A stretch of DNA of 64,000 bases from positions 1 through 64,000 of the forward strand of contig JBJMMD010000004.1 of assembly GCA_045804965.1 (NCBI GenBank). The letters are read 5' to 3'. Positions 16,934-26,261 of this stretch are shown here, piece by piece. This DNA comes from CAVTUU01 sp045804965. GTDB lineage: Bacteria > Chloroflexota > Chloroflexia > Thermomicrobiales > UBA6265. Under the pieces are notes generated by a model. That model saw only the letters and a list, made by a program, of their open reading frames with translations, was not told the origin of the DNA and made no database searches. Position 1 is the first letter of the stretch; each line of letters begins with the position of its first letter. The position numbers and the translations under genes were made by a program.

Positions 16934-18589
16934 ATGACGCGGCACATCCCAACCGATATTGAGCGGGAGCGCTTCGATCTCATCGTCATCGGGGCGGGGA
17001 TCAACGGCACCGGGATTGCGCGCGACGCCGCCATGCGCGGTCTGCATGTGCTCGTGGTCGACAAGGGCGATATCGCGAGCGGTACGACGAGCGAATCGAC
17101 CCGACTCATCCATGGTGGCCTCCGCTACCTTCAGCACCGTGAGTTTGGCCTCGTGCGCGAGTCGTTGCGCGAGCGCGAGCTGCTCCTGCGTAATGCGCCG
17201 CACCTGGTCCGGCCGATGCCGACGCTGTTTCCAATCTACACCGGGGCCAAGCGCGGACCGATGGTCGTCCGCGCCGGGATGGCGCTCTACGATCTGCTCT
17301 CGTACGATAGGTCGCTCGACCGTCACCACATGATGACCCGAGACCAGGCGCTCATGAAAGCGCCCGGTCTCGAACCGGCCGTTTTGCGCGCGGCGGCTCT
17401 TTTTTTCGATGCCCAGGCCCCCTTCGCCGAGCGCCTCGCGGTCGAAAACGTGATCTCCGCGCGCGATCACGGCGCCACAATCCTGACTTACTCCCGGGCC
17501 GATCGGATCATGACCGAAGGCGCGGTCGTGCGTGGCGTGTCCTTGACCGACATCCTGACCGGTGACATCCTCACCGCGCGCAGCAAGATTGTCGTGAACG
17601 TCGCCGGACCGTGGGTCGACCTCGTGTTGACCGGCGCGCCAGCTGCCGGCGACCAGCCGCGGCTGATCGGCGGGACACGAGGCAGCCATCTCGTCGTCGC
17701 CCCGTTTCCGGGCGCTCCCGAGGTCACGCTGTACTTCGAGGCGAAGGCGGACGGCCGCCCGATGATGGTCGTCCCCTGGAACGGTTTCTATCTGATTGGC
17801 ACGACTGACATTCGTGATGAGGGCGATCCGGGCGAGGCACGGGCAGGCGATAAGGAAATCGCGTATTTGCTCGACGAAGCGAATCAGCTCCTCCCCAAGG
17901 CCGGGCTGACGGTCGACGACATTCTCTATACCTTCAGCGGCGTGCGTCCGCTCCCGTTCACGCCGGACGGGACGACGGCCGCGATCACGCGTCGCCATAT
18001 CATCAAGAACCACGCGCCGAAGCTGCGCGGCCTCTACTCGATCATCGGCGGCAAGCTCACGACCTATCGCAGCCTCGCCGAGGAGACGGTGGATCAAATC
18101 TGCGACGATCTCGGGGTCGAAGCAACATCGCCAACGGCAGCCACGCCACTTCCCGGCGCCGGCGATTGCTCAACGATCGGACGAGACCTTCCCGCTCCAA
18201 TGAGGCAACGCCTCACGTCCATCTACGGCAGTCGCGCACGGGAACTGCTCGATCTTGCCCGGGAATCGCCTGATCTGCTCGAACCGTTTTGTCCCGACAC
18301 CGGGGCGATCGGCGCGGAGATCGTCTTTGCCGCGCAACAGGAGCTCGCAACGACGCTGGAAGACATGCTCTTGCGGCGAACGATGGCCGGGCTGGGACCA
18401 CGGATGGCGATCGGCGCGGACATGGCGGCCGCGGAGGTCGCGCGGTGTCATCTCGGCTGGGATCAGGCACGGGCTGAGCGCGAGGTCGCGGCCTATCGCG
18501 CCGCCCTCGATCGGTTCCGCCCGCGCGCACTTGACGAAATCACGACGGAGCAACCCTCACCCGACCCCGCGGGGCAAGGGTACGGATGA
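16934..18589 (+). CDS. glpD: FAD-dependent glycerol-3-phosphate dehydrogenase
   Basis: 551 residues. It oxidises sn-glycerol 3-phosphate to dihydroxyacetone phosphate and passes electrons to the respiratory chain at the membrane. The FAD site GAGINGTGIARDAAMRG is at residues 20-36, followed by GTTSESTRLIHGGLRYL, which is diagnostic of the family. FYLIGTTD, FSGVRPL and GGKLTTYRSLAEETVD in the second half complete the signature, and the C-terminal helical domain follows. AAGGA lies about 8 nt before the ATG. The last dozen codons (EQPSPDPAGQG) are read from the left arm of a family 1 repeat, so the native C-terminus seems to have been replaced. No glpF or glpK is nearby. Confidence 0.94.
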   Translation: MTRHIPTDIERERFDLIVIGAGINGTGIARDAAMRGLHVLVVDKGDIASGTTSESTRLIHGGLRYLQHREFGLVRESLRERELLLRNAPHLVRPMPTLFPIYTGAKRGPMVVRAGMALYDLLSYDRSLDRHHMMTRDQALMKAPGLEPAVLRAAALFFDAQAPFAERLAVENVISARDHGATILTYSRADRIMTEGAVVRGVSLTDILTGDILTARSKIVVNVAGPWVDLVLTGAPAAGDQPRLIGGTRGSHLVVAPFPGAPEVTLYFEAKADGRPMMVVPWNGFYLIGTTDIRDEGDPGEARAGDKEIAYLLDEANQLLPKAGLTVDDILYTFSGVRPLPFTPDGTTAAITRRHIIKNHAPKLRGLYSIIGGKLTTYRSLAEETVDQICDDLGVEATSPTAATPLPGAGDCSTIGRDLPAPMRQRLTSIYGSRARELLDLARESPDLLEPFCPDTGAIGAEIVFAAQQELATTLEDMLLRRTMAGLGPRMAIGADMAAAEVARCHLGWDQARAEREVAAYRAALDRFRPRALDEITTEQPSPDPAGQGYG

Positions 18590-18670
18590 AAAACGAGCCG
18601 ATGTGACTGCCCCTCTCCCGTGCACGGGTCGGGTGCCCTTTGGGCGGCGGATAAGGGTGAGGGAACTCAA
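18552..18670. repeat. Palindromic repeat, family 1 copy running into the 3' end of glpD
   Basis: The left arm CCCTCACCC (18554-18562) is inside the glpD coding sequence. The centre has CCCCTCTCCCGTGCACGGG, and the right arm GGGTGAGGGAA ends near 18666. The stop codon of glpD (18587-18589) lies inside the element. The remaining bases to 18730 hold nothing else recognisable. Confidence 0.7.
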
Positions 18671-18730
18671 GGGATGAGGGCTGGTTGTCGGCTGCCTAAC
18701 GCGCCACTTGAAGGCGGCCGCAGGGTTGAC

Positions 18731-19822
18731 TTACTGCAATTTGCCCCGGGCCGCGACCGGCCAGACCACTTCGACGATGCCATTACGGACACCGTACAGC
18801 GCCTCGTGCAGATGGACGATCTGGTCGCTGTAGCCAATGCCGAGCTCCAAGCGGTCGCCAACCCGCGGTTCTGGGCAGGGAACGTCGAGGTGAATGATTC
18901 CGTGCTCAGTCGAGAATCGCATTGGTTGCGTTACCGGCAATCCCCGCACTGATGGTGGCCGCTTGGTGGGATCGATGGTCTTGCGGCCAGCGTCGATAAT
19001 CACACAATCAGGTTTGGGACGGCTGGTAACGTGCGCTAGAAGCGTCAAAGCAGGCTCGACCCGCGCGCCAGCCTCGATATACCACGCATCGCCGAACACG
19101 CCGCCACCGGCTTCAACTTCGGTCACACCAGGAATGCCCGCTGAGACGAGGTACGTTTCAGTGCCGCCGCAGGAAACGATATCGACCGGGAGCCCCGCTT
19201 CACGACAGGCCTCTGCCGACGTCACGAGCAGACCGACCGCGTCCCGGATCGCCTGTTCGCGCACTTCTGGATCGGAAATGCCCCCGGCGTGCCCTTCCCA
19301 GGACATCACGCCAGCAAAGCGCAGACCGTCGCAGGCGGCGATCTCATGAGCGAGGGTGACGACATCGACCGGATCGACGCCGGCGCGGTTCATTCCCGTG
19401 TCGACTTCGACAACCACACGCGGCCGCGTTCCCTGACGCCGCGCCGCGTCATCGAGCTGGCGCAGGCCATCAAGCGAATCGACCGCGACGATGAGGTCGA
19501 CCTGTCGGCAGAGCGCTGCGAGCCGCCGCGTCTTGATCTCGCCCACGATCTGATTCGCGATCAAGATATCGCGGATACCGGAGGCCGCCATGACCTCCGC
19601 TTCGCCGAGCTTGGCGACGGTCACGCCGATCGCCCCGGCTGCGAGCTCCTTGTGCGCAATGGCGGGCGTTTTCAGCGCTTTCGTATGTGGCCGCCAGGCC
19701 GCGCCGAGCGTCGCGATATCCCGTGCCATCCCCGAGATATTCCGCTCAAGCGCGTCGAGGTCAACGAGGAGCGCGGGCGTATCGAGCTCGCTAACCGGCA
19801 ACCCAACGAACGACGTCTGCAC
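18731..19822 (-). CDS. DSD1-family PLP enzyme (D-threonine aldolase / D-serine dehydratase-like)
   Basis: 363 residues from a GTG at 19822. AAGGAG lies about 7 nt upstream, whereas the longer frame from 19879 has no ribosome site. The fold is that of alanine-racemase-type PLP enzymes. SELDTPALLVDLDALERNI begins the barrel, the PLP Lys is K48 in RPHTKALK, and VVEVDTGMNRAGV and VSCGGTETY carry cofactor contacts. The C-terminal part (HLDVPCPEPRVGDRLEL, then HLHEALYGV) matches the metal-dependent D-threonine aldolase branch. Expected reactions are retro-aldol cleavage of D-threonine or deamination of D-serine-like acids. It is transcribed alone, divergent from the next gene. Confidence 0.88.
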   Translation of the reverse strand: MQTSFVGLPVSELDTPALLVDLDALERNISGMARDIATLGAAWRPHTKALKTPAIAHKELAAGAIGVTVAKLGEAEVMAASGIRDILIANQIVGEIKTRRLAALCRQVDLIVAVDSLDGLRQLDDAARRQGTRPRVVVEVDTGMNRAGVDPVDVVTLAHEIAACDGLRFAGVMSWEGHAGGISDPEVREQAIRDAVGLLVTSAEACREAGLPVDIVSCGGTETYLVSAGIPGVTEVEAGGGVFGDAWYIEAGARVEPALTLLAHVTSRPKPDCVIIDAGRKTIDPTKRPPSVRGLPVTQPMRFSTEHGIIHLDVPCPEPRVGDRLELGIGYSDQIVHLHEALYGVRNGIVEVVWPVAARGKLQ

Positions 19823-20003
19823 TCCCCGCTCCTTCTCGCTCAGGTCATTGTTCAAAAAACTTGAGCGGTCAGGATACAACGGGTTGAAATTGCATGGAGT
19901 TCACCGGCGGCTCATGGTCGATTCATCTGGCTTTCACCCGGTTTCGATAGGGTAGCCATGCTCGAGGCAGGCGCACATGCGATTTCATGGAAAGGATCCA
20001 GGC

Positions 20004-21350
20004 ATGGCTACACGAACGTTTTTTCCCCTGCTCGTCGTGGCGTTGCTGGCAATGATCGGGGCGATGCCCGAGACAGTTCTTGCTCAGGGCACGCCATCGC
20101 CGACCGCATCATGTGTCAAAGTCGAGTCGAGTGATCGCTGTCTCCCAATCGCCCCGGATACTGAACGAGTCGATCTCAGCGAACCGACGTTCTCGAATCC
20201 GACCAAGATCACGAACCCGCTGTTTCCAGTCAGCGATCAACACTCGATGCTCATCCTCGGCTACATCGAGAAAGATCCGCTCCGGATCGAAGTCACGCTA
20301 CTCCCCAAAACCCAAACCATCGAGTGGAACGGTCATCAGGCCGAAACGCTCATTTCCCAATTCGTCGCGTATCTTGACGGCCGGATCGAGGAGGTCGCGA
20401 TCGACCGGTACGCCCAGGCTGACGACGGCTCGGTCTGGTACTTCGGCGAGGACGTGTCAGACTATGAAAATGGCGTTGTTGCCGACACCGAAGGCACCTG
20501 GCTTGCCGGAAAAGACGGTCCGCCCGCGATGATCATGCCCGCGCATCCCCAGGTCGGCGACGTCTACCGATCTGAGAACATTCCTGGATCCGTCTTCGAA
20601 CAAGTCACGGTCAAGACCATCGACGAAACCGTGAACGGACCGACGGGACCTGTGGAAGGAACGATGGTCGGTCAGGAGCTCCATCAAGAAGGAGACTACG
20701 AGGACAAGATTTTCGCCCCCGGCTATGGCGAGTTCCGTAGCGCCTCGCCCGGTGAGTTGGAAGCGCTCGCGCTCGGGGTTCCGACAGACGCCCTCTCCGC
20801 TCCAGTTCCCGCTGAGATGACGACCCTCGCGACCGGCACTTCGGATCTGATCGACGCATCATCATCCGGCGATTGGGAGGCTGCCCTCACAACCGTTCAG
20901 AACCTGTCCGCAACGTGGTCCGCGTTTCGCGCCCAAGACGTGCCTGATCTCGTCGAATACGAGGTGAGCGAAGCGCTGAATTCACTCGCCGGCACCGTCG
21001 ACGCCCAAGATGCCACCGCCACCGGGCAAGCGGCGATCAACGTCGAACGAACCGCACTCGATCTTCAACTTCGTTACCGGCCCCCGACCGAGATCGATCT
21101 CGCCCGCCTCGATCTCATGGCGCGTCAACAGCTCCTCGACGCCGCGGCCAACGATCCGGCTGGGGTGCGAAGCGATGTCACGTTCGAGGAATTGATTTGG
21201 AACCGGATCGCGTCGAGCGTCGACCAGTCCATTGCCACACAGATCGACGTGCAACTGAAGCAATTACGGGCGGCCGCGGACGCCGGCGACCTCACCGCCG
21301 CGACAACTGGCGCGAATCAACTCCGTGCGCTGCTCACGAAGGTTGGGTAA
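20004..21350 (+). CDS. Secreted protein of unknown function
   Basis: 448 residues from the ATG at 20004, chosen because AAAGGA lies about 8 nt upstream; an earlier ATG at 19977 lacks one. Residues 1-27 are a signal peptide ending at VLAQG. Residues about 55-265 form a beta-rich domain (FSNPTKITNPLFPVSDQHS, YIEKDPLRIEVT, DGSVWYFGEDVSDYENG). Residues about 270-445 are helical and Asp/Ala-rich, with repeated heptad-like stretches (ATWSAFRAQDVPDLVEYEV, QLKQLRAAADAGDL). The first part resembles families found in many actinobacterial and chloroflexal secreted proteins, but I cannot name it. It ends 97 nt before a convergent gene, with partial repeat debris between. Confidence 0.8.
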   Translation: MATRTFFPLLVVALLAMIGAMPETVLAQGTPSPTASCVKVESSDRCLPIAPDTERVDLSEPTFSNPTKITNPLFPVSDQHSMLILGYIEKDPLRIEVTLLPKTQTIEWNGHQAETLISQFVAYLDGRIEEVAIDRYAQADDGSVWYFGEDVSDYENGVVADTEGTWLAGKDGPPAMIMPAHPQVGDVYRSENIPGSVFEQVTVKTIDETVNGPTGPVEGTMVGQELHQEGDYEDKIFAPGYGEFRSASPGELEALALGVPTDALSAPVPAEMTTLATGTSDLIDASSSGDWEAALTTVQNLSATWSAFRAQDVPDLVEYEVSEALNSLAGTVDAQDATATGQAAINVERTALDLQLRYRPPTEIDLARLDLMARQQLLDAAANDPAGVRSDVTFEELIWNRIASSVDQSIATQIDVQLKQLRAAADAGDLTAATTGANQLRALLTKVG

Positions 21351-21447
21351 AGCGTTCGAAGACCCCGATAGCCCGCACCCGCTGCTGACGCGGCTGCCCT
21401 CTCCCAGTGACGCCGCGCGAGGGCTGTCCTCCGGAGTTGTCTCTTTC

Positions 21448-22245
21448 CTACTCCTCGGACGAAATGTCGTCGATGAGCCAGCGGGAACGATCGGGCGACC
21501 AGCTGAAAATGTAGCGCTCGGGGGGAAGGGCGCCAAGTGGACTGTAGACGACTCTAGCGCTGATCCGGCCGTCGGGAAGGGTGGTGACGTCTTCCATCCT
21601 GGCGACTCGCAGACGTTCTTCCGGCGCGCGGACTCCGGAGTCCTGGAAGCGGCTGATGAAATCCTCGAGTGAGAGACCGGATTCCTCTGCGAACTTCTGG
21701 AAGAACCGGTCGGTGTAGAGACCGAATCCACTGAGCATCGCGCCTTCATTGGCGCAATCGAGGAGGATAGAGACAGTGGTTGTGATCCCCGCGATAATCC
21801 TGCTTTCGATCTCTCCGCCGCTTGCGAATGTTGTCTGGTCAGGTGCTACACCAGTCGCCATAGCCGGTCTGAACATTGCCTCATCCTCTGCTTGCGCCTC
21901 CGCGGAACTCTTCACCGCGGGCGGAGCCCCCGCGGCGCCTTCTTCCCACCGCGCCCACCGCTCGCCGTGGGCATCCTCGCGTGGCGCCGGTTCGGTCGGC
22001 TGCGTGGTTATCAGTTTGACCAGCAGCGGCCGGACTAGGTAGGCGATGAGCGCGATGCCGATAGTCACCGAGACACCGATGGCAGCGATGAGCCCGATCC
22101 CGGCTCCTGGGGGCTTATTTGCCAGCAGAGCGATGTGGGACAGCGACGCCGTGTGCGCCAGGGCCACGCCGGGCAATGCAACCAGGGCCCCAATGGATCT
22201 GTCCGGGCGCCGACGGGATCTTTGGTTCAATCGGCGTTCCGTCAT
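21448..22245 (-). CDS. Membrane-anchored protein of unknown function
   Basis: 265 residues from the ATG at 22245; the frame continues upstream to 22404, but that part lacks protein character. There are two hydrophobic segments, about residues 18-33 and 43-68 (IGLIAAIGVSVTIGIALIAY). A low-complexity Glu/Ala linker (110-140) follows, then a soluble C-terminal domain (RFFQKFAEESGLSLEDFISR, ending YIFSWSPDRSRWLIDDISSEE). The end reads like an NTF2/SnoaL-type extracellular domain, where strands such as ARVVYSPLG and RWLIDD would fit. The Shine-Dalgarno is weak. No function can be assigned. Confidence 0.7.
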   Translation of the reverse strand: MTERRLNQRSRRRPDRSIGALVALPGVALAHTASLSHIALLANKPPGAGIGLIAAIGVSVTIGIALIAYLVRPLLVKLITTQPTEPAPREDAHGERWARWEEGAAGAPPAVKSSAEAQAEDEAMFRPAMATGVAPDQTTFASGGEIESRIIAGITTTVSILLDCANEGAMLSGFGLYTDRFFQKFAEESGLSLEDFISRFQDSGVRAPEERLRVARMEDVTTLPDGRISARVVYSPLGALPPERYIFSWSPDRSRWLIDDISSEE

Positions 22246-22507
22246 CGTCGATCTCGACTTTATGTCCGTGTTACGAACCGACCGGATGAGCGAGGAGATC
22301 GCCCAGAGCCGGTCAGTCCACCCGCCAAGTTGATCGCGGTCATGCCGAGAAAGTAGCTTCGGCGTGACACGACCTACCCTACCGGCACCCCCCATTCGGG
22401 TCAATGGAGAAGGAGCACCTGGTAGTCCATAATTCCTAGGGGAGATTGGTACTCAGACCCGGGCGTTGTTCCCGCGTTTCCCATGACATCGGTACTTTCG
22501 AAGGTGA

Positions 22508-23275
22508 TTAGGACGCGAATCGGGCGCTGAGACCACCGTCGACGAGAATGGTGGTTCCAGTCATGAAGCTCGCCTCATCAGAGGCGACGAAGGCGATCAC
22601 GTTCGCGATCTCGTCTGGAGTCGCAATCCGCCGCATCGGATGCTGATCGAGCACGCTCGCTTCGGCTGCCGCGGGATCTGGCTGCATATCGATCCATTCC
22701 TGGACCAAGGCTGTTCGCGTCCATCCCGGACACACCGCGTTGACGCGAATCTGATTCGGCCCGTAATCGAGCGCCAAACTGCGGGTCAGCCCGACGAGAC
22801 CAGATTTCGCGGCAGCGTAAGGGAACATCTTGTACGTAGTCATGAACGCGTGGATCGAGGCGTTGTTCACGATCGAACCACTGCCCAATTTCAGCATTTC
22901 CGGAATCGCGTATTTCGCGCACAGCCAGGCGCCCTTGAGATCGACGGCGAACACGTGCTCCCAGTCCGCCTCGGTCATCTGGACCGCGTCGTAATAAGCG
23001 TTGATGCCGGCGTTGTTGACCAGGATGTCGAGCTTCCCGTACTGCGCGACCGTCGCCGCGACCCCAGCCCTGACCTGGTCTTGCTTGGTCACGTCGGCCA
23101 CGTGCACCATCACTTGGTCGCCGACGCCCAATCCTGCGACCGCGGCTCGGCCTTTGGCCTCATTGCGGACAAACGAAACGACATTCGCACCTTCGGCCAC
23201 GAACTTCTCGATTGTCGCCTTGCCGATCCCTGTCGCGCCGCCGGTGACGATCGCGACCTTCCCCGCAAGCCTCAT
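22508..23275 (-). CDS. SDR-family oxidoreductase
   Basis: 255 residues, a classical SDR of normal length. TGGATGIGKATIEKF is the cofactor motif, LVNNAGINAYYD the structural NAG, and the catalytic residues sit in NNASIHAF and YAAAKSGLVGLTR. It ends with SFMTGTTILVDGGLSARF. FVRNEAKGRA after the second strand carries Arg rather than Asp, which leans towards NADP. A GGGAGAGG sequence lies just before the ATG. It is transcribed alone and divergently from the cation efflux gene. The proximity of a rhamnose-type importer makes a sugar substrate possible, but this is only positional. Confidence 0.9.
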   Translation of the reverse strand: MRLAGKVAIVTGGATGIGKATIEKFVAEGANVVSFVRNEAKGRAAVAGLGVGDQVMVHVADVTKQDQVRAGVAATVAQYGKLDILVNNAGINAYYDAVQMTEADWEHVFAVDLKGAWLCAKYAIPEMLKLGSGSIVNNASIHAFMTTYKMFPYAAAKSGLVGLTRSLALDYGPNQIRVNAVCPGWTRTALVQEWIDMQPDPAAAEASVLDQHPMRRIATPDEIANVIAFVASDEASFMTGTTILVDGGLSARFAS

Positions 23276-23489
23276 GAGCCTCTCCCAATTATGGCCGCAC
23301 GGACTCGCACCTCGTGCGCGCCGGAACCATGGTTTCGCCTTGTGGATGCGGGATAGTAGGGGTTTGACGGATGGACGTCAATTGGCGAACTGCCCTTACC
23401 CAGCCCCGCGTATCAGCGAGATCGGCTGGAGGCAAGGGTTGTTTCGCCAACCGCAAATGTTCACAGTGGCTAATCGCGCGATTTCCTCG

Positions 23490-23519
23490 TGACTAACCCA
23501 CCATCGGGCGTTTATAGTG
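23490..23519 (+). promoter_or_regulatory. Candidate promoter of the cation efflux gene
   Basis: GTGACT at 23490-23495 and TATAGT at 23514-23519 are separated by 18 nt. The -10 is good and the -35 modest. It lies 53 nt before the ATG at 23573. Confidence 0.35.
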
Positions 23520-23572
23520 GCCGTCCGCTGGGCAGGATTGCCCAGTGTTTGGAACGAATAATTGACAAGACT

Positions 23573-24553
23573 ATGCATCCGATCGCTCGCAACACAGCCC
23601 GACCAGGTCTCCCGCGCGCCGCGTATCTCGCGATCGCCGCCGCTGGCGTTACCTTGGTTCTTAAATTCGTTGCCTACTGGCTGACCGGCTCGGTCGGGTT
23701 GCTGTCGGACGCGGTCGAATCAACCGCGAATCTCGTCGCCGCATTCTCGGTCGTCTTCGCGCTTTGGTACGCGGCCCAGCCGGTCGATCGTTCGCACAAT
23801 TATGGTCACGAGAAGATCGAGTTCTTCGCGAGCGGAATCGAAGGGTTGATGATCCTGTTCGCGGCAGCGGCCATTGTTTGGACCGCGATTGACCGTTTGC
23901 GCGATCCGCGTGGTCTCGAGTCGATCGGCGCCGGTTCAGCCGTCGTGCTCGTGGCCTCGGCGATCAATCTCGGGGTGGCGCTGGTGTTGCTCCGCGTCGC
24001 CCGCGCCCATCACTCAATCGCGCTCGAGGCCGACGGCCGCCACTTGCTCACCGATGTGTTGACCTCGGTTGGCGTGGTGATTGGTCTCGCGCTCGCGCAC
24101 GTTTCCGGAATCAAGCAGCTCGATCCGATCATGGCCCTCCTCGTCGCGGTGAACATCACCTGGACCGGCTATCAGCTCCTGCGCGTCTCCATCGACGGTT
24201 TGATGGATCGCGCGCTCGCGCCCGCGACGGAAGAAGCGATCCAAACGGCGATCGAGCAGGAGATCGGTCTCGCCGCCGCCTACCATGCCCTGCGGACCCG
24301 GCGAGCCGGAGCGCATTCGTTTGTCGATTTCCACTTGCTTGTGCCGGGCCAACAGACCGTGCAGGCCGCTCACAACTTGACGAACCAGATCGAGCGGGCA
24401 GTGGCGTCAGTCGTTCCCAACGCGGAAACGACGGTGCACATCGAGCCGATTGAAGAGCCGTCCGCATGGTCGGACCGTCCCCTGGTCGAAAAGACCGGCG
24501 AGCCGGCGCTTGCCGAGCGCGACGGACACGGCAGCCAGCATCACGCGGCCTAG
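23573..24553 (+). CDS. Cation diffusion facilitator (CDF) family metal efflux protein
   Basis: 326 residues from the ATG at 23573. Six hydrophobic segments lie in residues 16-200, then a cytoplasmic domain. Family marks are SVGLLSDAVESTANL in the second helix, the loop HNYGHEKIEFFASGIEG, and ALEADGRHLLTDVLTS in the fifth helix, which together supply the metal site. The C-terminal domain (FVDFHLLVPGQQTVQAAH, then TVHIEPIEE) has the ferredoxin-like fold of the family. It would export Zn, Fe or Mn in exchange for protons; the metal cannot be told from sequence. The tail is His-rich (GHGSQHHAA). A longer frame starts at 23489 but its added residues are not conserved-looking. Confidence 0.9.
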   Translation: MHPIARNTARPGLPRAAYLAIAAAGVTLVLKFVAYWLTGSVGLLSDAVESTANLVAAFSVVFALWYAAQPVDRSHNYGHEKIEFFASGIEGLMILFAAAAIVWTAIDRLRDPRGLESIGAGSAVVLVASAINLGVALVLLRVARAHHSIALEADGRHLLTDVLTSVGVVIGLALAHVSGIKQLDPIMALLVAVNITWTGYQLLRVSIDGLMDRALAPATEEAIQTAIEQEIGLAAAYHALRTRRAGAHSFVDFHLLVPGQQTVQAAHNLTNQIERAVASVVPNAETTVHIEPIEEPSAWSDRPLVEKTGEPALAERDGHGSQHHAA

Positions 24554-24662
24554 CGCCCCTCCATCTTGCGTACAATCCATCGCCGAGACCTGGTTGCGCA
24601 AACGCGGGCCGGCCGGTACCATCTCGCCACTTCGCGGGCAAGTCAACGGCGGAAAGACGTTC

Positions 24663-26261
24663 ATGGACCCAGATGGGATGAGCGCCGGAATTGAACTGCC
24701 AGCCGTGTCGCCCAGCATGCCGGCGGTGATTGAGCTGCTCGGTGTCTCGAAGCAATTCGGCGCGGTGCAGGCCCTGCGTGGAGTCGATCTCGCCCTCGTT
24801 CCCGGTGAGGTGCACGCTCTGGTCGGCGAGAATGGCGCTGGTAAGAGCACCCTCGTCAAAATATTCGCCGGCGTTCATCGTCCCGACGTTGGTGTTATGC
24901 GCATGGGTGGTCAGGAAGTGGTGTTCCACACACCGCTCGATGCTTACCACCATGGCGTCGCTGTCATTCACCAGCACCCCACGCTCTTCCCCGATCTCGA
25001 CGTCGCCGAAAACGTCTACATGGGCCGTCAGCCGCGAGACCGGATCGGTCGAGTCGACTGGGGCGAGATGTATCGCGACGTCGACAAGCTCTTGCGCCAA
25101 CTTGGTGTGAGGATCAACGTGCGTACGCCGGTACGCGCGCTGTCGGTTGCTGATCAACAGCTGATTGAGATCGCGAAGGCGCTCTCGCTCGATGCCCGTG
25201 TGCTCGTGATGGATGAGCCCACGGCCTCGCTTTCGGCGCGGGAGGTCAATCGCCTGTTCACGATCGTGCGCCAGCTGCGGGACCAGGGCGTAGCGATCTT
25301 GTTCGTTAGCCACCGCTTAGAAGAGATCTTCGAAATCTCGGACCGGATCACGATTTTCCGCGACGGGGCCCACGTCATCACCGCGCCCGCCTCCGAGCTG
25401 ACGACCGAAGAAACGATCCGCTATATGGTCGGTCGTCGCCTCGAAGCGCTTTTTCCCAAGGAAGAGGCCGAGATCGGCGAGGTCGTCCTCGAAATCCGCC
25501 ATCTCACCAAAACGGGCGATTTCCGTGACGTCAGCTTTTCCCTGAGACGAGGTGAGATTCTCGGTCTCTTCGGGCTGGTGGGAGCAGGGCGGACCGAGAT
25601 CGCGCGGGCAATATTCGGGACCGATCGCGCGGACACGGGTGAAATCGAAATCAACGGTCGACCCGCCGAGATTGACTCCCCTTCCTCCGCGCTTGAGCAG
25701 GGCATTGGCTATGTTCCCGAGGACCGGCACGGTCAAGGACTGGTGCTCGATTTTCCGATCTCGGCAAACATTACGCTGCCGATCCTGACTCGGGTCAGCC
25801 GGTTCGGCCTGCTGAGCCGGAAGTTGGAACGACACATTGCCCGCGCCTACGCTGAGCAGTTGCAGGTCAAAGCGTCCAGTTTGCAGGCTCCGGCGACATC
25901 GCTCTCGGGCGGCAATCAACAAAAGGTTGTGCTTGGCAAGTGGCTCGCGACCGAACCGATGGTGCTCATCCTCGACGAGCCGACCCGCGGCATCGACATC
26001 GGCACCAAAGCGGAGGTCCACCGCATCATCTCTCACCTCGCGACCCAGGGGATGGCGATCATCCTCATCTCGAGCGAGCTGCTGGAGGTGCTGGCGATGT
26101 CCGACCGCGTGCTGGTGATGCACGAGGGCCGGTTGACCGGCGAATTCAGCCGCGAGGAAGCAAACCAGGAGGACGTGATGTTTGCGGCAACCGGGCAAGT
26201 GAGACCGGCGCCTGTAGTCGCCGTTGAATCGACTGAGGAGCAGACGCTTGGCGTCGTCTAG
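24663..26261 (+). CDS. Sugar ABC importer, duplicated ATP-binding subunit (rhamnose/ribose type)
   Basis: 532 residues made of two fused ATPase halves, as in RbsA-like proteins. First half: Walker A GENGAGKS at 55-62, degenerate signature LSVADQQ, Walker B VLVMDEPT, and HRLEEIFE switch. Second half: degenerate loop GLVGAGRTE, intact signature LSGGNQQKVVLGKW, Walker B LILDEPTRGID. The asymmetric pattern is usual for carbohydrate importers of this class. GGAAAG precedes the ATG. It is the first gene of a four-gene operon; the next gene starts inside its 3' end. The binding protein of the operon points to rhamnose or a similar deoxysugar. Confidence 0.92.
   Translation: MDPDGMSAGIELPAVSPSMPAVIELLGVSKQFGAVQALRGVDLALVPGEVHALVGENGAGKSTLVKIFAGVHRPDVGVMRMGGQEVVFHTPLDAYHHGVAVIHQHPTLFPDLDVAENVYMGRQPRDRIGRVDWGEMYRDVDKLLRQLGVRINVRTPVRALSVADQQLIEIAKALSLDARVLVMDEPTASLSAREVNRLFTIVRQLRDQGVAILFVSHRLEEIFEISDRITIFRDGAHVITAPASELTTEETIRYMVGRRLEALFPKEEAEIGEVVLEIRHLTKTGDFRDVSFSLRRGEILGLFGLVGAGRTEIARAIFGTDRADTGEIEINGRPAEIDSPSSALEQGIGYVPEDRHGQGLVLDFPISANITLPILTRVSRFGLLSRKLERHIARAYAEQLQVKASSLQAPATSLSGGNQQKVVLGKWLATEPMVLILDEPTRGIDIGTKAEVHRIISHLATQGMAIILISSELLEVLAMSDRVLVMHEGRLTGEFSREEANQEDVMFAATGQVRPAPVVAVESTEEQTLGVV

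Noticed and set aside
16844..18097. Minus-strand frame opposite glpD
   Set aside because: Arg/His-rich shadow of a well-supported enzyme gene.
19823..19879. Longer start of the DSD1-family gene
   Set aside because: AAGGAG is correctly spaced for the GTG at 19822 and the extra residues do not fit the family.
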